Shown: in pieces, positions 7,948 through 16,192 of the stretch
Position numbering within the stretch: position 1 is the first letter of the stretch
Layout: each line of letters starts with the position of its first letter
Assembly: GCF_001442535.1 (NCBI RefSeq)
Contig: NZ_CP013141.1
Span: 4,109,930-4,173,929, forward strand
Source: Lysobacter antibioticus
Lineage (GTDB): Bacteria > Pseudomonadota > Gammaproteobacteria > Xanthomonadales > Xanthomonadaceae
Reading direction: 5' to 3'
Length of the DNA: 64,000 nt
The notes under the pieces: model-generated
Database searches by the model: none
Seen by the model: the letters and a program-made list of their open reading frames with translations, nothing else
Told to the model about the DNA's origin: nothing
Translations under genes and position numbers: made by a program

Positions 7948-7992
7948 CTAGGGAACGCCCCAGCTATACAGCCTTGCGACGATCCCGATAAT
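7948..7992 (+). promoter_or_regulatory. Candidate T3SS-regulon dyad with -10 (site 2)
   Basis: CTAGGGAACGCCCCAG (7948-7963) is a near-perfect CTAGGG-N4-CCCNAG dyad. A -10-like GATAAT (7987-7992) lies 23 bp after it, and the ATG of the gene at 8074 is 110 bp past the dyad. The geometry puts the dyad where an activator would replace the -35 box. The AT-rich run GATAATTCACCTACAAGCTT stands out in this GC-rich region. Confidence 0.55.
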
Positions 7993-8073
7993 TCACCTAC
8001 AAGCTTACCAATCCCGCTACCGCAGACGATCTGACCGGGGCGGCTGATCTACCCAAAAACCAGGGAGAGCGTC

Positions 8074-8415
8074 ATGTCGGACAACATCATCAACAGCCAG
8101 TACGCCCAGTTGTCGCAGCAGAACATGGTCGACAGCGCAGGCGTCGACGAGTCGGGTAACAGCAAGCGCGGCGGCCGTTCCGGTGCCGGCGGCGGCGGCT
8201 GGCTGGTGGCGTTCGCCACCGCAATGGGCACGCTCATCGAGAAGGCCGGCAACGCTCTGATGGACAAGGCCGAAGCGATCGGCGACAAGCCGACCGCGGC
8301 CGACTCCACCGAGCTGACCGTGCAGAGCCAGATGTACTCGATGTTCATCAACGCCGTCAGCACCGCGTTGAAGACCATGGGCGAAGCGCAGGGCGCGATG
8401 GCCAAGCGCAACTAA
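8074..8415 (+). CDS. Small Gly-rich T3SS-block protein (needle/filament candidate, paralogue B)
   Basis: A 113-aa protein with a GGGAGAG site. Layout: a Ser/Gln/Asn-rich N-terminus (NIINSQYAQLSQQNMVDS), a Gly run about residues 38-46, an amphipathic helix beginning WLVAFATAMGTLIEKAG, then a C-terminal helix (LTVQSQMYSMFINAVSTALK, GEAQGAMAKRN). It shares with the protein at 256 the Trp after the Gly run, LT..S..M..F, GEA and the basic end. It has its own dyad promoter and ends just before a strong terminator, suggesting separate, probably high, expression, as expected for a filament, tip or translocator protein. The family is not recognised. Confidence 0.7.
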   Translation: MSDNIINSQYAQLSQQNMVDSAGVDESGNSKRGGRSGAGGGGWLVAFATAMGTLIEKAGNALMDKAEAIGDKPTAADSTELTVQSQMYSMFINAVSTALKTMGEAQGAMAKRN

Positions 8416-8441
8416 GCGACACAACGACCCCGGTCGTACGA

Positions 8442-8472
8442 ACGCCAGGCCTCGCGGCCTGGCGTTTTCGTT
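8442..8472 (+). terminator. Rho-independent terminator closing the T3SS block
   Basis: ACGCCAGGCC (8442-8451) pairs perfectly with GGCCTGGCGT (8456-8465) over a TCGC loop, followed by TTTCGTTT. It is the best intrinsic terminator in the left part of the window, 27 bp after the stop at 8415. Confidence 0.9.
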
Positions 8473-8785
8473 TGTGCGCTCGCAAGGCGTCGCGGTCGGT
8501 AGCGCTGCGCTTGCTCGAAGAAAGCCAGAGCAAGAGCAGAGCTTCCGTCCGCTGACGCGGCCGGGTTACTTTCTTTTGCTAAGCCCAAAAGTCCGCCTGG
8601 ATTCCCTTCGGTCAAAGGTAACCAAAGAGAGGGCTCTCCTTGCAAGGGCACAGGCCACGAGTGCGGTGCCCGCGCCGGGATTTTTCGATAGGAGATCCTT
8701 GTCCTATCGAAAAACGGCGCACGTCCTGTGCGCACCCTCCGGGTCTACGATCGCATCGCGAGATAGGTACTGCGCCAAGCTCATC

Positions 8786-8863
<78 letters not shown>

Positions 8864-8895
8864 ACCGAAACGGTGCACATTGCGGCGGCTCTTGG

Positions 8896-8919
8896 GTAGG
8901 AGCGGCGCGAGCCGCGACC
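8896..8919 (+). repeat. GTAG-type REP element
   Basis: GTAGGAGCGG followed by CGCGAGCCGCGACC. It begins with the GTAG tetranucleotide and folds as a small GCGGC/GCCGC stem, the REP layout described for Stenotrophomonas and relatives. A degenerate inverted copy lies at about 8957-8980. Confidence 0.8.
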
Positions 8920-9299
8920 CCGCCATGACGATAACGACGCAGCGATCTGGGAAACGGTCGCGACTCACGTCGCTCCTGCACGGGATGGTGTCGTCGCATT
9001 TGGCTGTTGCTGTGCGCCCTCTCGCACTAGCGAAGGCCATCGAAGACCCAGAGGGCGGCCCGCAGGGATGCGGGCCGTTTTTCATCGGGACAGGGATGTC
9101 CCGTATGAAAAATCCCCGCGGAGGCACCGATCGTGCGGGCCTGTGATTCAAAGAAAAGCATTTTTCTTTGGTTACCTTTCTTTTGTTGCTTATGACAAAA
9201 GAAAGTAACCCGCCGCTTAGTGGCGGAAGCTTTTGGCGTTTGATCTTGATCTGGATCTATGTCTTGCTTGAGCGTTACGCCGCAAGACCATCGCAGCGC

Positions 9300-9391
9300 G
9301 GTCGCGGCTCGCGCCGCTCCTACCCTGACGGGTTGCGGCCCGTCTCAGCGCGAGATTGAGCGGTCGCGGTCGCGGCTTGCGCCGCTCCTGC
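9300..9391 (-). repeat. Two GTAG-type REP elements (inverted orientation)
   Basis: Copies at 9300-9323 and 9368-9391, both reading as the reverse complement of the element at 8896; the second is slightly degenerate (TTG for CTCG, and CTGC at the end). They lie between composite repeat copy 1 and the end of the gene at 9527. Confidence 0.75.
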
Positions 9392-9526
9392 CCTTCGCGA
9401 AAGCATGCTGCCTCGATGGATGACATCGGCGTTGCGGCCTTTGCGCGTCCACCGACACCCGCGTGGCATCGGCGTGTTTACGTCAGCAACACCGCCATCG
9501 CAATCCGGCCCCTGGACCGCGCCGCC

Positions 9527-10828
9527 TCAGCCGCGCTGGTTCAACCGCCGCCCCAGCCACCAGGCGCCGGCCGCGACCGTCACCCCGAGGAACAGGGCGA
9601 GGCCGCTGACGCCCGGGGTGGCCCGTTCGCTGACGAACTCGCCGCCCGGCAGCAGGATGATCACCGCCATCGCCAGGCAGGCGTAGGCGACCACGGTCAG
9701 CACCCAGAACAGCCACTGCAGCGCGCGCAGCACTTCGCGGCTGGGTTCGTTCTCGTGGCTGGTGCGATGGGTGCCGCCGCGGCCGAGCGCCCACAGCCAA
9801 TAGGTCAGCGAGGCGCTGTCGACCTTGGCGCCGCGGCGCAGCGGGCGCCGGTAGGGGCTGTCGGCATACACGGCATTGTTCAGCGGGCCGTCGTTGCGCA
9901 TCAGGTTGAGGCGATCGTTGGCCAGCGGCAGGTTGCGCGGGTCGTTCGGCGCGGCGTTGACCATCAGCGGCACCACGGTCGGCGCCACCAGGGCCTCGCT
10001 CGCCGGCGCGGCGACGTTGGCCGGGACCACGTTCGGCGGCGTGCTCAGGCGCTGCATCATCGACAACTGATTGAGCAGGTTCTGCTGCGCGAGCAGGGAT
10101 TCGCTGTACAACGCGCTCGTCATCGGCGCGGCCAGCACCGCGTTCGGCGTCGCTACGGGTACCGCGAGCGCCGGTGCAGCCGCATAGGCGACCTGCGCCG
10201 GCAGGCCGGCGCTGTTCGCCGCGGCCACGCTCGGGTTGCCGAGCAATGCGGTCTGCACGCCGGAAGGCTGCATGGTCATCGCGCTGCCGGGCACCGCATC
10301 GGCCGACACCGGCCGGTTCAACGCCGGCTGCAACCCGCTGCTGTTGCCGAGCGCGCGTTCGGACAAGGTCGGCGGCGGGTATTGGGTGATCTGGTTGAAC
10401 GCGGTCTGGGTGTTGCCGCTCGACTGCATCGACTGGCCGGGCAACAAACGGCTCGGATAGGCGGCGATCTGATCGTCCATCGCCGAACCGGAACTGACCA
10501 CGTTCGGGGTGTTGTGCGGGCGGTCGTGCTCGGTCGAGCTGGGCGTGGTGCCGGACGGGGGCGTGACCGGACTGGTGTCGCCGCCGTGATTGTTATCGAC
10601 ACCATTGCCGCCGGTGTTGGTATCGCCGCCGCCGTGCGGTTTCTCCAGGCCCGGCGGGCCGTCGCCGTTCAGCCCCGGCGGCGAGCCGGGACCATGGTGA
10701 TCGTCGCCGCCGAGACCGGGCAGGCCCAGGCCGAGCGGATCGTGGCCATGACCATGACCGCCGCCCAGGCCGGGAAAGGACGGGCGGCCGCCACCCAGAA
10801 GTCCGGGTAAATTCGGAAAACCCGACAT
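9527..10828 (-). CDS. Gly/Pro/His-rich protein with two C-terminal membrane helices; T3SS-associated candidate translocator or substrate
   Basis: 433 aa. The ATG at 10828 is chosen for its GGGAGAA site. Residues 1-75 are Gly/Leu/Pro/His/Asp repeats (FPGLGGGHGHGHDPLGLGLP), a harpin-like composition. A long Asn/Pro/Ala/Ser-rich low-complexity middle (about 75-345) follows. Two hydrophobic helices lie at about 370-394 and 406-425, with RRLNQRG at the end. There is no signal peptide. The disordered N-terminus without a Sec signal, the paired membrane helices, the place beside the T3SS block and the shared dyad promoter fit a type III translocator or effector. No family recognised; a plain inner-membrane protein is the alternative. 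Confidence 0.7.
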   Translation of the reverse strand: MSGFPNLPGLLGGGRPSFPGLGGGHGHGHDPLGLGLPGLGGDDHHGPGSPPGLNGDGPPGLEKPHGGGDTNTGGNGVDNNHGGDTSPVTPPSGTTPSSTEHDRPHNTPNVVSSGSAMDDQIAAYPSRLLPGQSMQSSGNTQTAFNQITQYPPPTLSERALGNSSGLQPALNRPVSADAVPGSAMTMQPSGVQTALLGNPSVAAANSAGLPAQVAYAAAPALAVPVATPNAVLAAPMTSALYSESLLAQQNLLNQLSMMQRLSTPPNVVPANVAAPASEALVAPTVVPLMVNAAPNDPRNLPLANDRLNLMRNDGPLNNAVYADSPYRRPLRRGAKVDSASLTYWLWALGRGGTHRTSHENEPSREVLRALQWLFWVLTVVAYACLAMAVIILLPGGEFVSERATPGVSGLALFLGVTVAAGAWWLGRRLNQRG

Positions 10829-10880
10829 GGGCGTTCTCCCAGCAGAAACCTCGCACCGGATCGATAGCGCGCCCTGGGAA

Positions 10881-10924
10881 ATTAATCCGCGGCGCGGCCG
10901 GGAGCATCCTCGGGCCGACCCTAG
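10881..10924 (-). promoter_or_regulatory. Candidate T3SS-regulon dyad with -10 (site 3)
   Basis: Read on the minus strand, CTAGGGTCGGCCCGAG (10924 down to 10909) is followed 21 bp later by GATTAAT (from 10887), then by the ATG at 10828, 80 bp past the dyad. It has the same half-sites and the same dyad-to--10 distance as the sites at 7948 and 38013. Between 10925 and 11341, upstream of the acyltransferase, I see no further element. Confidence 0.55.
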
Positions 10925-11341
10925 GTAAGGCCGGACCTGCGCTGGCGCTGCCGCGCGCGCGTCGTGGGCGCCGAGCCGGGCGCCGCGCGATGGCCGCACT
11001 GCCGCGCGCGCTGAGTGGCGTATGTCGATGGGGCATCGATGAAGCTCGTTCGGCATTCGACCGACCTCGCGTCCGACGACCGTGTCCACCGACCATGCGA
11101 GCGCGACACGCTGTCTTTGCGCCGGGGATGCATCGTCGCGCATCGCCGACACCGCCTGCATTCCGCGTCGGCCTGCGATCGCCGCACAAACGTGGCAACG
11201 CAGGCGTCTTTCGCGTGCACATCCTCTTGTTGCCGTCGAAGCTCTCGGCGAGACTAGTCGCGCAATCTCTACGTCGCGGCGCAACGCCGCGATGCGATCG
11301 CAGCACCATCCCTCTGCCGTAAACCCCAACCAGGAACTTCA

Positions 11342-12469
11342 ATGAGCCGACTGCCCGGCCTCGATTTGCTGCGCGCGATCGCTATCGTATGGGTGATGTT
11401 TTTCCATGCCGCCGGTGCCGGACTCGGCTCGCCTTACGGCCCGATGTCGGAATTCGGCTGGATGGGGGTGGACTTGTTCTTCGCCCTCAGCGGCTATCTG
11501 ATCGGCTGGCAGGTGCTCAAGCCGCTCAGCCGCGGCGAACCGCTGCGCTGGGGCGATTTCTATCTGCGTCGCGCCATGCGCGTGTTGCCGGCGTTCTGGG
11601 TGGTGATCGCGCTGTACCTGCTGGTGCCCGAGTTCCGCGAGCGCCCCGGCATGCAACCGGCCTGGCAGTTCCTGACGTTCACCGTGAACCTGCTGATCGA
11701 CTACCAACACAACAAGGCGTTCTCGCATGCCTGGTCGTTGTGTGTGGAAGAGCACTTCTATCTGGTCTTTCCGTTGCTGGCATGGGGGCTGACGCGACGA
11801 CCGGCGTTGTGGAAAACCCTCGCGCTCGGCGTGCTGTTGGTGGCTGGCGGCATGGTCTTGCGCGCCTGGGTCTGGCAGCTGAGCCTGCCCGACGGCAGCA
11901 CCGCCTGGGTCGAGCGCGTCTACTACCCGACCTGGATGCGCCTGGACGGTTTGCTCGCCGGCGTCATGCTGGCGGCGATCCGTGCTTATCGTCCGTCGTG
12001 GTGGGCGGCGATGATGCAGCGTTCCGGCCTGTTGCTCGCACTCGGCCTGGCCGCCGTCGCGGCGGCGATCTGGCTGTCGCAGAATCGCCTGGGTTTGCAG
12101 GCCTCGGTGTTCGGTTTCCCGGTGGTTTCGTTCGGGCTGGCGCTGCTGGTCGCCGCCGCGGCTTCGGAACACCGTTGGACCGGGCGCTTGCGCGTGCCGG
12201 GCGCGGCCTGGTTGGCGGCGGCTTCGTTCAGTCTCTATCTGACCCACAAGCAGATGTTCGGCCTGGTCTCGCGCCACTACGGCGATCGACTCGACGGCCA
12301 GGGGCTGCTCGCCTTCGCCGCTTATGCCGCTGCGGCGCTGCTTGGCGGTGCGCTTCTGTATTACGCGGTGGAGCGACCGTTCCTGCGTCTGCGCGATCGC
12401 ATCGTGCAACGGCGCGAGGCCCAAGGCGAGGTCGGATCGGGTGCCGTGCTGCCGGCGGCCCAGAGCTGA
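11342..12469 (+). CDS. Membrane acyltransferase (acyltransferase-3/OafA family)
   Basis: A 375-aa polytopic membrane protein, about ten hydrophobic segments, with AGGAAC before the ATG. It begins with the family signature LPGLDLLRAIAIVWVMFFHAAG, where the His is the conserved catalytic-site residue, followed by GWMGVDLFFALSGYLIG, RRAMRVLPAFWVV and SHAWSLCVEEHFYLVFPLLAW. These enzymes move acetyl or other acyl groups to sugars of exopolysaccharide, O-antigen or natural products. The substrate cannot be told. It stands alone; the glycosyltransferase at 13039-14148 may or may not be functionally linked. Confidence 0.93.
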   Translation: MSRLPGLDLLRAIAIVWVMFFHAAGAGLGSPYGPMSEFGWMGVDLFFALSGYLIGWQVLKPLSRGEPLRWGDFYLRRAMRVLPAFWVVIALYLLVPEFRERPGMQPAWQFLTFTVNLLIDYQHNKAFSHAWSLCVEEHFYLVFPLLAWGLTRRPALWKTLALGVLLVAGGMVLRAWVWQLSLPDGSTAWVERVYYPTWMRLDGLLAGVMLAAIRAYRPSWWAAMMQRSGLLLALGLAAVAAAIWLSQNRLGLQASVFGFPVVSFGLALLVAAAASEHRWTGRLRVPGAAWLAAASFSLYLTHKQMFGLVSRHYGDRLDGQGLLAFAAYAAAALLGGALLYYAVERPFLRLRDRIVQRREAQGEVGSGAVLPAAQS

Positions 12470-12779
12470 GGCGAGGGGCGGGTTCGCCGGATGGCGCCTC
12501 CCCACTCCTGTTCATCGGCGGGCGATGCTTGAGGTGTGACTTCTGTCATGTTTCGAGCATCCGGACTATGGCCTAAGGTGGGGAAAGCGCTCCGGACCGC
12601 GTTCGGGATAAGGTGGGTTCCGGAATCGTCGGCCGGCGATGCAGATCGCAGGCGGCGAATCCGGGCCGGTCCGTCCATGCACCCCCCGGCGTGGGCGCCT
12701 ACAGTCCAGTGGCCCGGTCCGTCCGTGGCCGATGTGCTCGAAGCGGGCTTTGCCCGTCGTTGCCAGAGGGGTGTGAACG

Positions 12780-13004
12780 ATGCATCGAACTCGTGCCGAA
12801 CTCGATGGCGATCTGTGCCAGCTGCGTGCCGCCTTGCCGATGTGGCGGCGACAGTGGCGCGACGATGCCGTGTTCTGGCCGCGCGTCGACAGTCTCGTCG
12901 AACGTCTGTTGACGGTGACGCCGCGCCCCGAGCGCGGCCACGTGGTCTCCAACATCAATCGCATGCTGGCGTCGCAGGGCCTGCAGCACGCGCCCTACGA
13001 ATGA
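12780..13004 (+). CDS. Small protein of unknown function
   Basis: 74 aa with GAGGGG upstream of the ATG. It is Arg/Leu/Trp-rich (LRAALPMWRRQWRDDAVFWP), without membrane segment or signal. No family recognised. Its ribosome binding site and coding-like composition support it; its short length keeps confidence moderate. The preceding gap 12470-12779 shows nothing definite. Confidence 0.55.
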   Translation: MHRTRAELDGDLCQLRAALPMWRRQWRDDAVFWPRVDSLVERLLTVTPRPERGHVVSNINRMLASQGLQHAPYE

Positions 13005-13038
13005 GGCCGGTGCGTCGCGACCGCGACGGCGCCTGCGC

Positions 13039-14148
13039 TCATCCGATCAATTCATCGAGCAAGGCCGCGACGCGCGCGGCATAGGCGTTCGGCGCGAAGC
13101 GCTGGGCGAAGGCGCGGCGTTGTTCGGCGTTGCCGTCGACCGACTCCCGGCCGAGTCGGATCATCAACTGGGTCAGCATCGGCCGGTCGTGCGGATCGAA
13201 GCGCGGCATGTCGCCGGGGGCGACTTCTTCCAGGGCGCTGCCTTCGGCCACCGCGACCGGCGTGCCGGCGGCGAGCGCTTCCAGTACCGGCAGGCCGAAG
13301 CCTTCCGCATACGAGGGCTGCCACAGGCGCTCGGCATCGACATACAGGCGCGCCAGGCCTTCGTCGTCGATCTCGTCGAACCAATGCACGCCGTTGATCC
13401 GCCGCAATTCCGGCCCGACGTCGGCGGGCGAGCCGACCACGGCCAGGTCCGGCGTGTCGTAATGCTGGCGGCGCGCGTCGAGCCAGGCGCGCAGGAACAA
13501 GTCGGCGTTCTTGCGCGGTTCGTAGGTGCCGACCAACAGCCAGTAACGCGGCGGCAAGGCGAGCGGCAGTTTGCTGCGGTCGGCCGGCGGCGGCAGCGGT
13601 GCGACCGCATCGGGCAGCACGTAGAGCTTGTGCGCATGCGCCGGATACAAGCGTCCGCATTCGGCGGTGGTGTAGCGCGACGGCGTCCAGATCGCGTCGG
13701 CGTTGGCGATCGCATGGCCGATCCGGGTCTGGTCGATCAGCCGTGTGGCCAAGGCGCGCCACGGCGAGGTGCGCGGACGACGCAGGGTCAGCCGGAACAG
13801 GTCGTGCAGCAGCAACACCTGGCGCACGTCGGCCGGCTTGCGCCACACCGGCAAGCCGCCGTCGGCGGTGGCGATGTAGATATCGATCTTCTCGCGGCGC
13901 AGCGCGGCCGGCAGGAAGCCGGCTTCGTAATGCCAGCGGTCGCGCAGGCCGGGGTCGTGGTCGAGCGGCAAGGGCGCATCGTCGCTGACCGCGATGGCGC
14001 GATGCGGATGATCGGCCGGTGCGGCGGTGAACAGCACGGTGTCGATGCCGCTGCGGCCGCGCAAGGCGCGCTCCAGGGCCAGCACCTGGCGGCCGGCGGA
14101 GGTCGTCGGGGCGGCGGTGGCGGCGCGGTAATCCAGGCCTATGCGCAT
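13039..14148 (-). CDS. Glycosyltransferase, GT4 family
   Basis: 369 aa. The ATG at 14148 is chosen for its GGAGG site and because the protein then starts MRIGLDYRAA, like other GT4 enzymes. The N-terminal Rossmann half carries a Gly-poor acceptor region; the C-terminal half has LLVGTYEPRKNADLFLRAW and the donor motif E-x7-E in PSYAEGFGLPVLEALAAG, the signature of retaining GT4 enzymes using NDP-sugars. Likely cytoplasmic and involved in surface glycan synthesis. No glycan cluster surrounds it, so the substrate is unknown. Confidence 0.92.
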   Translation of the reverse strand: MRIGLDYRAATAAPTTSAGRQVLALERALRGRSGIDTVLFTAAPADHPHRAIAVSDDAPLPLDHDPGLRDRWHYEAGFLPAALRREKIDIYIATADGGLPVWRKPADVRQVLLLHDLFRLTLRRPRTSPWRALATRLIDQTRIGHAIANADAIWTPSRYTTAECGRLYPAHAHKLYVLPDAVAPLPPPADRSKLPLALPPRYWLLVGTYEPRKNADLFLRAWLDARRQHYDTPDLAVVGSPADVGPELRRINGVHWFDEIDDEGLARLYVDAERLWQPSYAEGFGLPVLEALAAGTPVAVAEGSALEEVAPGDMPRFDPHDRPMLTQLMIRLGRESVDGNAEQRRAFAQRFAPNAYAARVAALLDELIG

Positions 14149-14345
14149 GCTGCCCGCCTCCGTGCCGGGGCCGGCGTGGGCCACGGCAAGATCCTGGCGA
14201 CGGCATCGGCCGTCGCGCGCGCGCAGGCAACGATCGCGTTGGAGAACGAGTGTTTCATCGGATCCCGCAAGGCCCTGGGCCAGACCACTAACGGGATTGC
14301 AGCCGGATCGACCCTTCCCACTTAGTGCCAAATTAATGCGATAAA

Positions 14346-14366
14346 CATCACATTTATTATGTGATG
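14346..14366. promoter_or_regulatory. AT-rich dyad between divergent GT4 and ArsR genes
   Basis: CATCACAT-TTATT-ATGTGATG is a perfect 8-5-8 inverted repeat in a locally AT-rich stretch (14330-14370) of the 390-bp divergent intergenic region. Its position suggests an operator for either gene. The half-sites are in the opposite order to a Crp/Clp site (TGTGA-N6-TCACA). Confidence 0.45.
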
Positions 14367-14538
14367 CAAGTGGGCATGATTGGCCCGGTCAATTGAATCG
14401 TTCATGAAAACGATGAACGAAAACAGCGCCTCCCCGTTCAGCTAAACGCGCTTTCGCGGTACAGCGGCCATGCGGCTTGACAGCCTTGGCCTCCGGCTTT
14501 ATCAACGGATCAGTTATTTAACCTTTCGGTTCATAGAC

Positions 14539-14925
14539 ATGTCCGTCGATTCGCTCAATGCGACCTTCGCCGCCCTCGCCGATCCGACCCGGCGCGCGAT
14601 CCTGGCCCGGCTCGCCCACGGCGAGGCCGGCGTGACCGAGTTGGCCGAGCCCTTCGCCATGAGCCTTCCGGCGATCTCCAAGCACATCAAGGTGCTCGAG
14701 CGCGCCGGCCTGATCGCGCGCGGCCGCGAGGCGCAATGGCGGCCGTGCCGGCTCGAGACCGAGCGGCTGCAGGAAGTCTCCGGTTGGCTCGATCGCTACC
14801 GGCAGATCTGGGAGCAACGCCTCGACCGCCTCGACGACTACCTCGTGCAGTTGCAGGCGGCGCAGGCAGAACGCGACGACCCACCGCAACGCGGGGACAA
14901 GCGCGATGAGCACGATCCCGACTAG
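14539..14925 (+). CDS. ArsR-family regulator of the SRPBCC-associated type
   Basis: 128 aa. The start at 14539 gives MSVDSLNATFAALADPTRRAILARLAHGE, the standard opening of this subfamily. The winged helix follows (VTELAEPFAMSLPAISKHIKVLERAGLI, then a GREAQWRPCRLE wing) and ends in a helical dimerisation region. It lacks obvious metal-binding cysteines. This subfamily usually regulates a downstream SRPBCC (AHSA1) gene whose ATG overlaps it. Here such an ATG exists (14906) but the frame is cut short. Confidence 0.9.
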   Translation: MSVDSLNATFAALADPTRRAILARLAHGEAGVTELAEPFAMSLPAISKHIKVLERAGLIARGREAQWRPCRLETERLQEVSGWLDRYRQIWEQRLDRLDDYLVQLQAAQAERDDPPQRGDKRDEHDPD

Positions 14926-14983
14926 CGACAGGAGTGGCTTGCGCTGCGCACGCCGCGCGCGGGGCCTGCGCCGCCATGGCTGA
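14906..14983 (+). pseudogene. Possible remnant of an SRPBCC (AHSA1-like) gene
   Basis: An ATG overlapping the arsR end opens a 25-codon frame starting MSTIPTSDRSG, like the first residues of SRPBCC proteins that follow this ArsR type, then becomes Arg-rich and stops at 14981. No SRPBCC fold is encoded in any frame of 14984-15595, a 610-bp stretch where I see no gene. Deletion of the body is inference; a chance match is possible. Confidence 0.3.
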
Positions 14984-15595
14984 CACCGGCGCGTCAGGGC
15001 GCAAGCGCGACGGCGCCCCCGCTGCCTTGCCGGTATCGGGCAGGCCGTGTTGCGGTCTGCCGAGCCCCTTGGCGAGCGCCATCCGCAGCACCGTGCGCAC
15101 GCCACCCGACGGCGTCGCGTCCGCCGCATCGCTGCCGCCACCCTCTGGCGAAGACGGCGAAGACAGAGAGGGCGGGCACGACCCGATCCGATAGCACCCG
15201 TTGCGGGCGCGGCGAAACGATGCGATCGCCGTCATCGCTTGCCCGCGCGGAGCGACGAGCGCACGACTTCGGCGCATCGCAGCGATGCGATCGATCAAGC
15301 GCCGGCGACCGCGCCCTGCCACCGTTGCGGGGTAGCGATCGTCCGCAGTCCGTACCGCCCGGGGTGCCTCCCGTGCCGGCGATCCGCTAACCGGGCTTTG
15401 CGCGCCGATCCCGTGCCGGCGCGTCGTTTCGCGGTCCGTCAGCCCCCTGGACTGGCGGACCGTGGCTTTTGCCGTCGGCCTGCGTCGCCACGGTATTGGC
15501 CTGCTGGTCGATCGCGTACTTGTCGATTTCGCCGCGGGCCGTTCGTCGTCCTCATGAGAGCCGCCACCGGGCCGCTCGCCCGCGAGGAACCGACG

Positions 15596-16024
15596 ATGAA
15601 ATTCATGCTGATAGTCAAAGCCGACCGCGACAGCGAGGCCGGAGTGTTGCCCGATCCGGCCCTGCTGAGTGCGATGGGCGCCTATAACGAGGAACTGGTC
15701 CGGGCCGGGGTGCTGCTCGCCGCCGAAGGCCTGCACCCGAGCGCCAAGGGCGTGCGGGTGCAGTTCGACGGCGCCACGCGCCGGATCGTCGAAGGCCCCT
15801 TCGCCTCGCCCGAGGAACTGGTCGCCGGGTTCTGGCTGATCCAGGCGCGTTCGCTCGCCGAAGCGGTCGAATGGGTCAAGCGGGTGCCTCACCCGCAGGG
15901 CATGCAGGCGCAGATCGAGATCCGCCAGGTCTACGACCTGACCGACTTCGGCGAAGCCCTGAGTCCGGAGCTGCGCGCTGCCGAAGAGCGCATGCGCGAC
16001 CAGGTCGCGACCTGGTCCAACTGA
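15596..16024 (+). CDS. YciI-like (DGPF domain) protein
   Basis: 142 aa. The start at 15596 follows GAGGAAC. It begins MKFMLIVKADRDSEAG and shows the domain's DGPFxxxKE-like block as VEGPFASPEELVAGFWLIQA, then EAVEWVKRVPHP and QIEIRQVYDLTDF. YciI/DGPF proteins form dimers with ferredoxin-like folds; their biochemical role is unclear. They regularly sit next to ECF42 sigma factors, and one is found here at 16886, so it probably belongs to that signalling unit. Confidence 0.9.
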   Translation: MKFMLIVKADRDSEAGVLPDPALLSAMGAYNEELVRAGVLLAAEGLHPSAKGVRVQFDGATRRIVEGPFASPEELVAGFWLIQARSLAEAVEWVKRVPHPQGMQAQIEIRQVYDLTDFGEALSPELRAAEERMRDQVATWSN

Positions 16025-16192
16025 TCGCCGCGCGAACGCAGTGCGGTGGCGTGTCGATTTCCCTCGTGCGGACTCGTCGTTGTTACAAGACCGGCCGCGA
16101 CGGCCGCCAGCCACGCGACGGCCATGCCCACCTGCCACAGCGCCCGTCTCACCCGGTTTAAACGCCACCACCCCAACCAGGACGACTACGCC

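Noticed and set aside
7180..8073. HrpX-type PIP boxes (TTCGC-N15-TTCGC) in the T3SS block
   Set aside because: TTCGC motifs occur but no pair with 15-bp spacing precedes the genes inspected; the dyad motif fits better.
14346..14366. Crp/Clp binding site
   Set aside because: The half-sites are TCACA then TGTGA, the reverse of the TGTGA-N6-TCACA order required.
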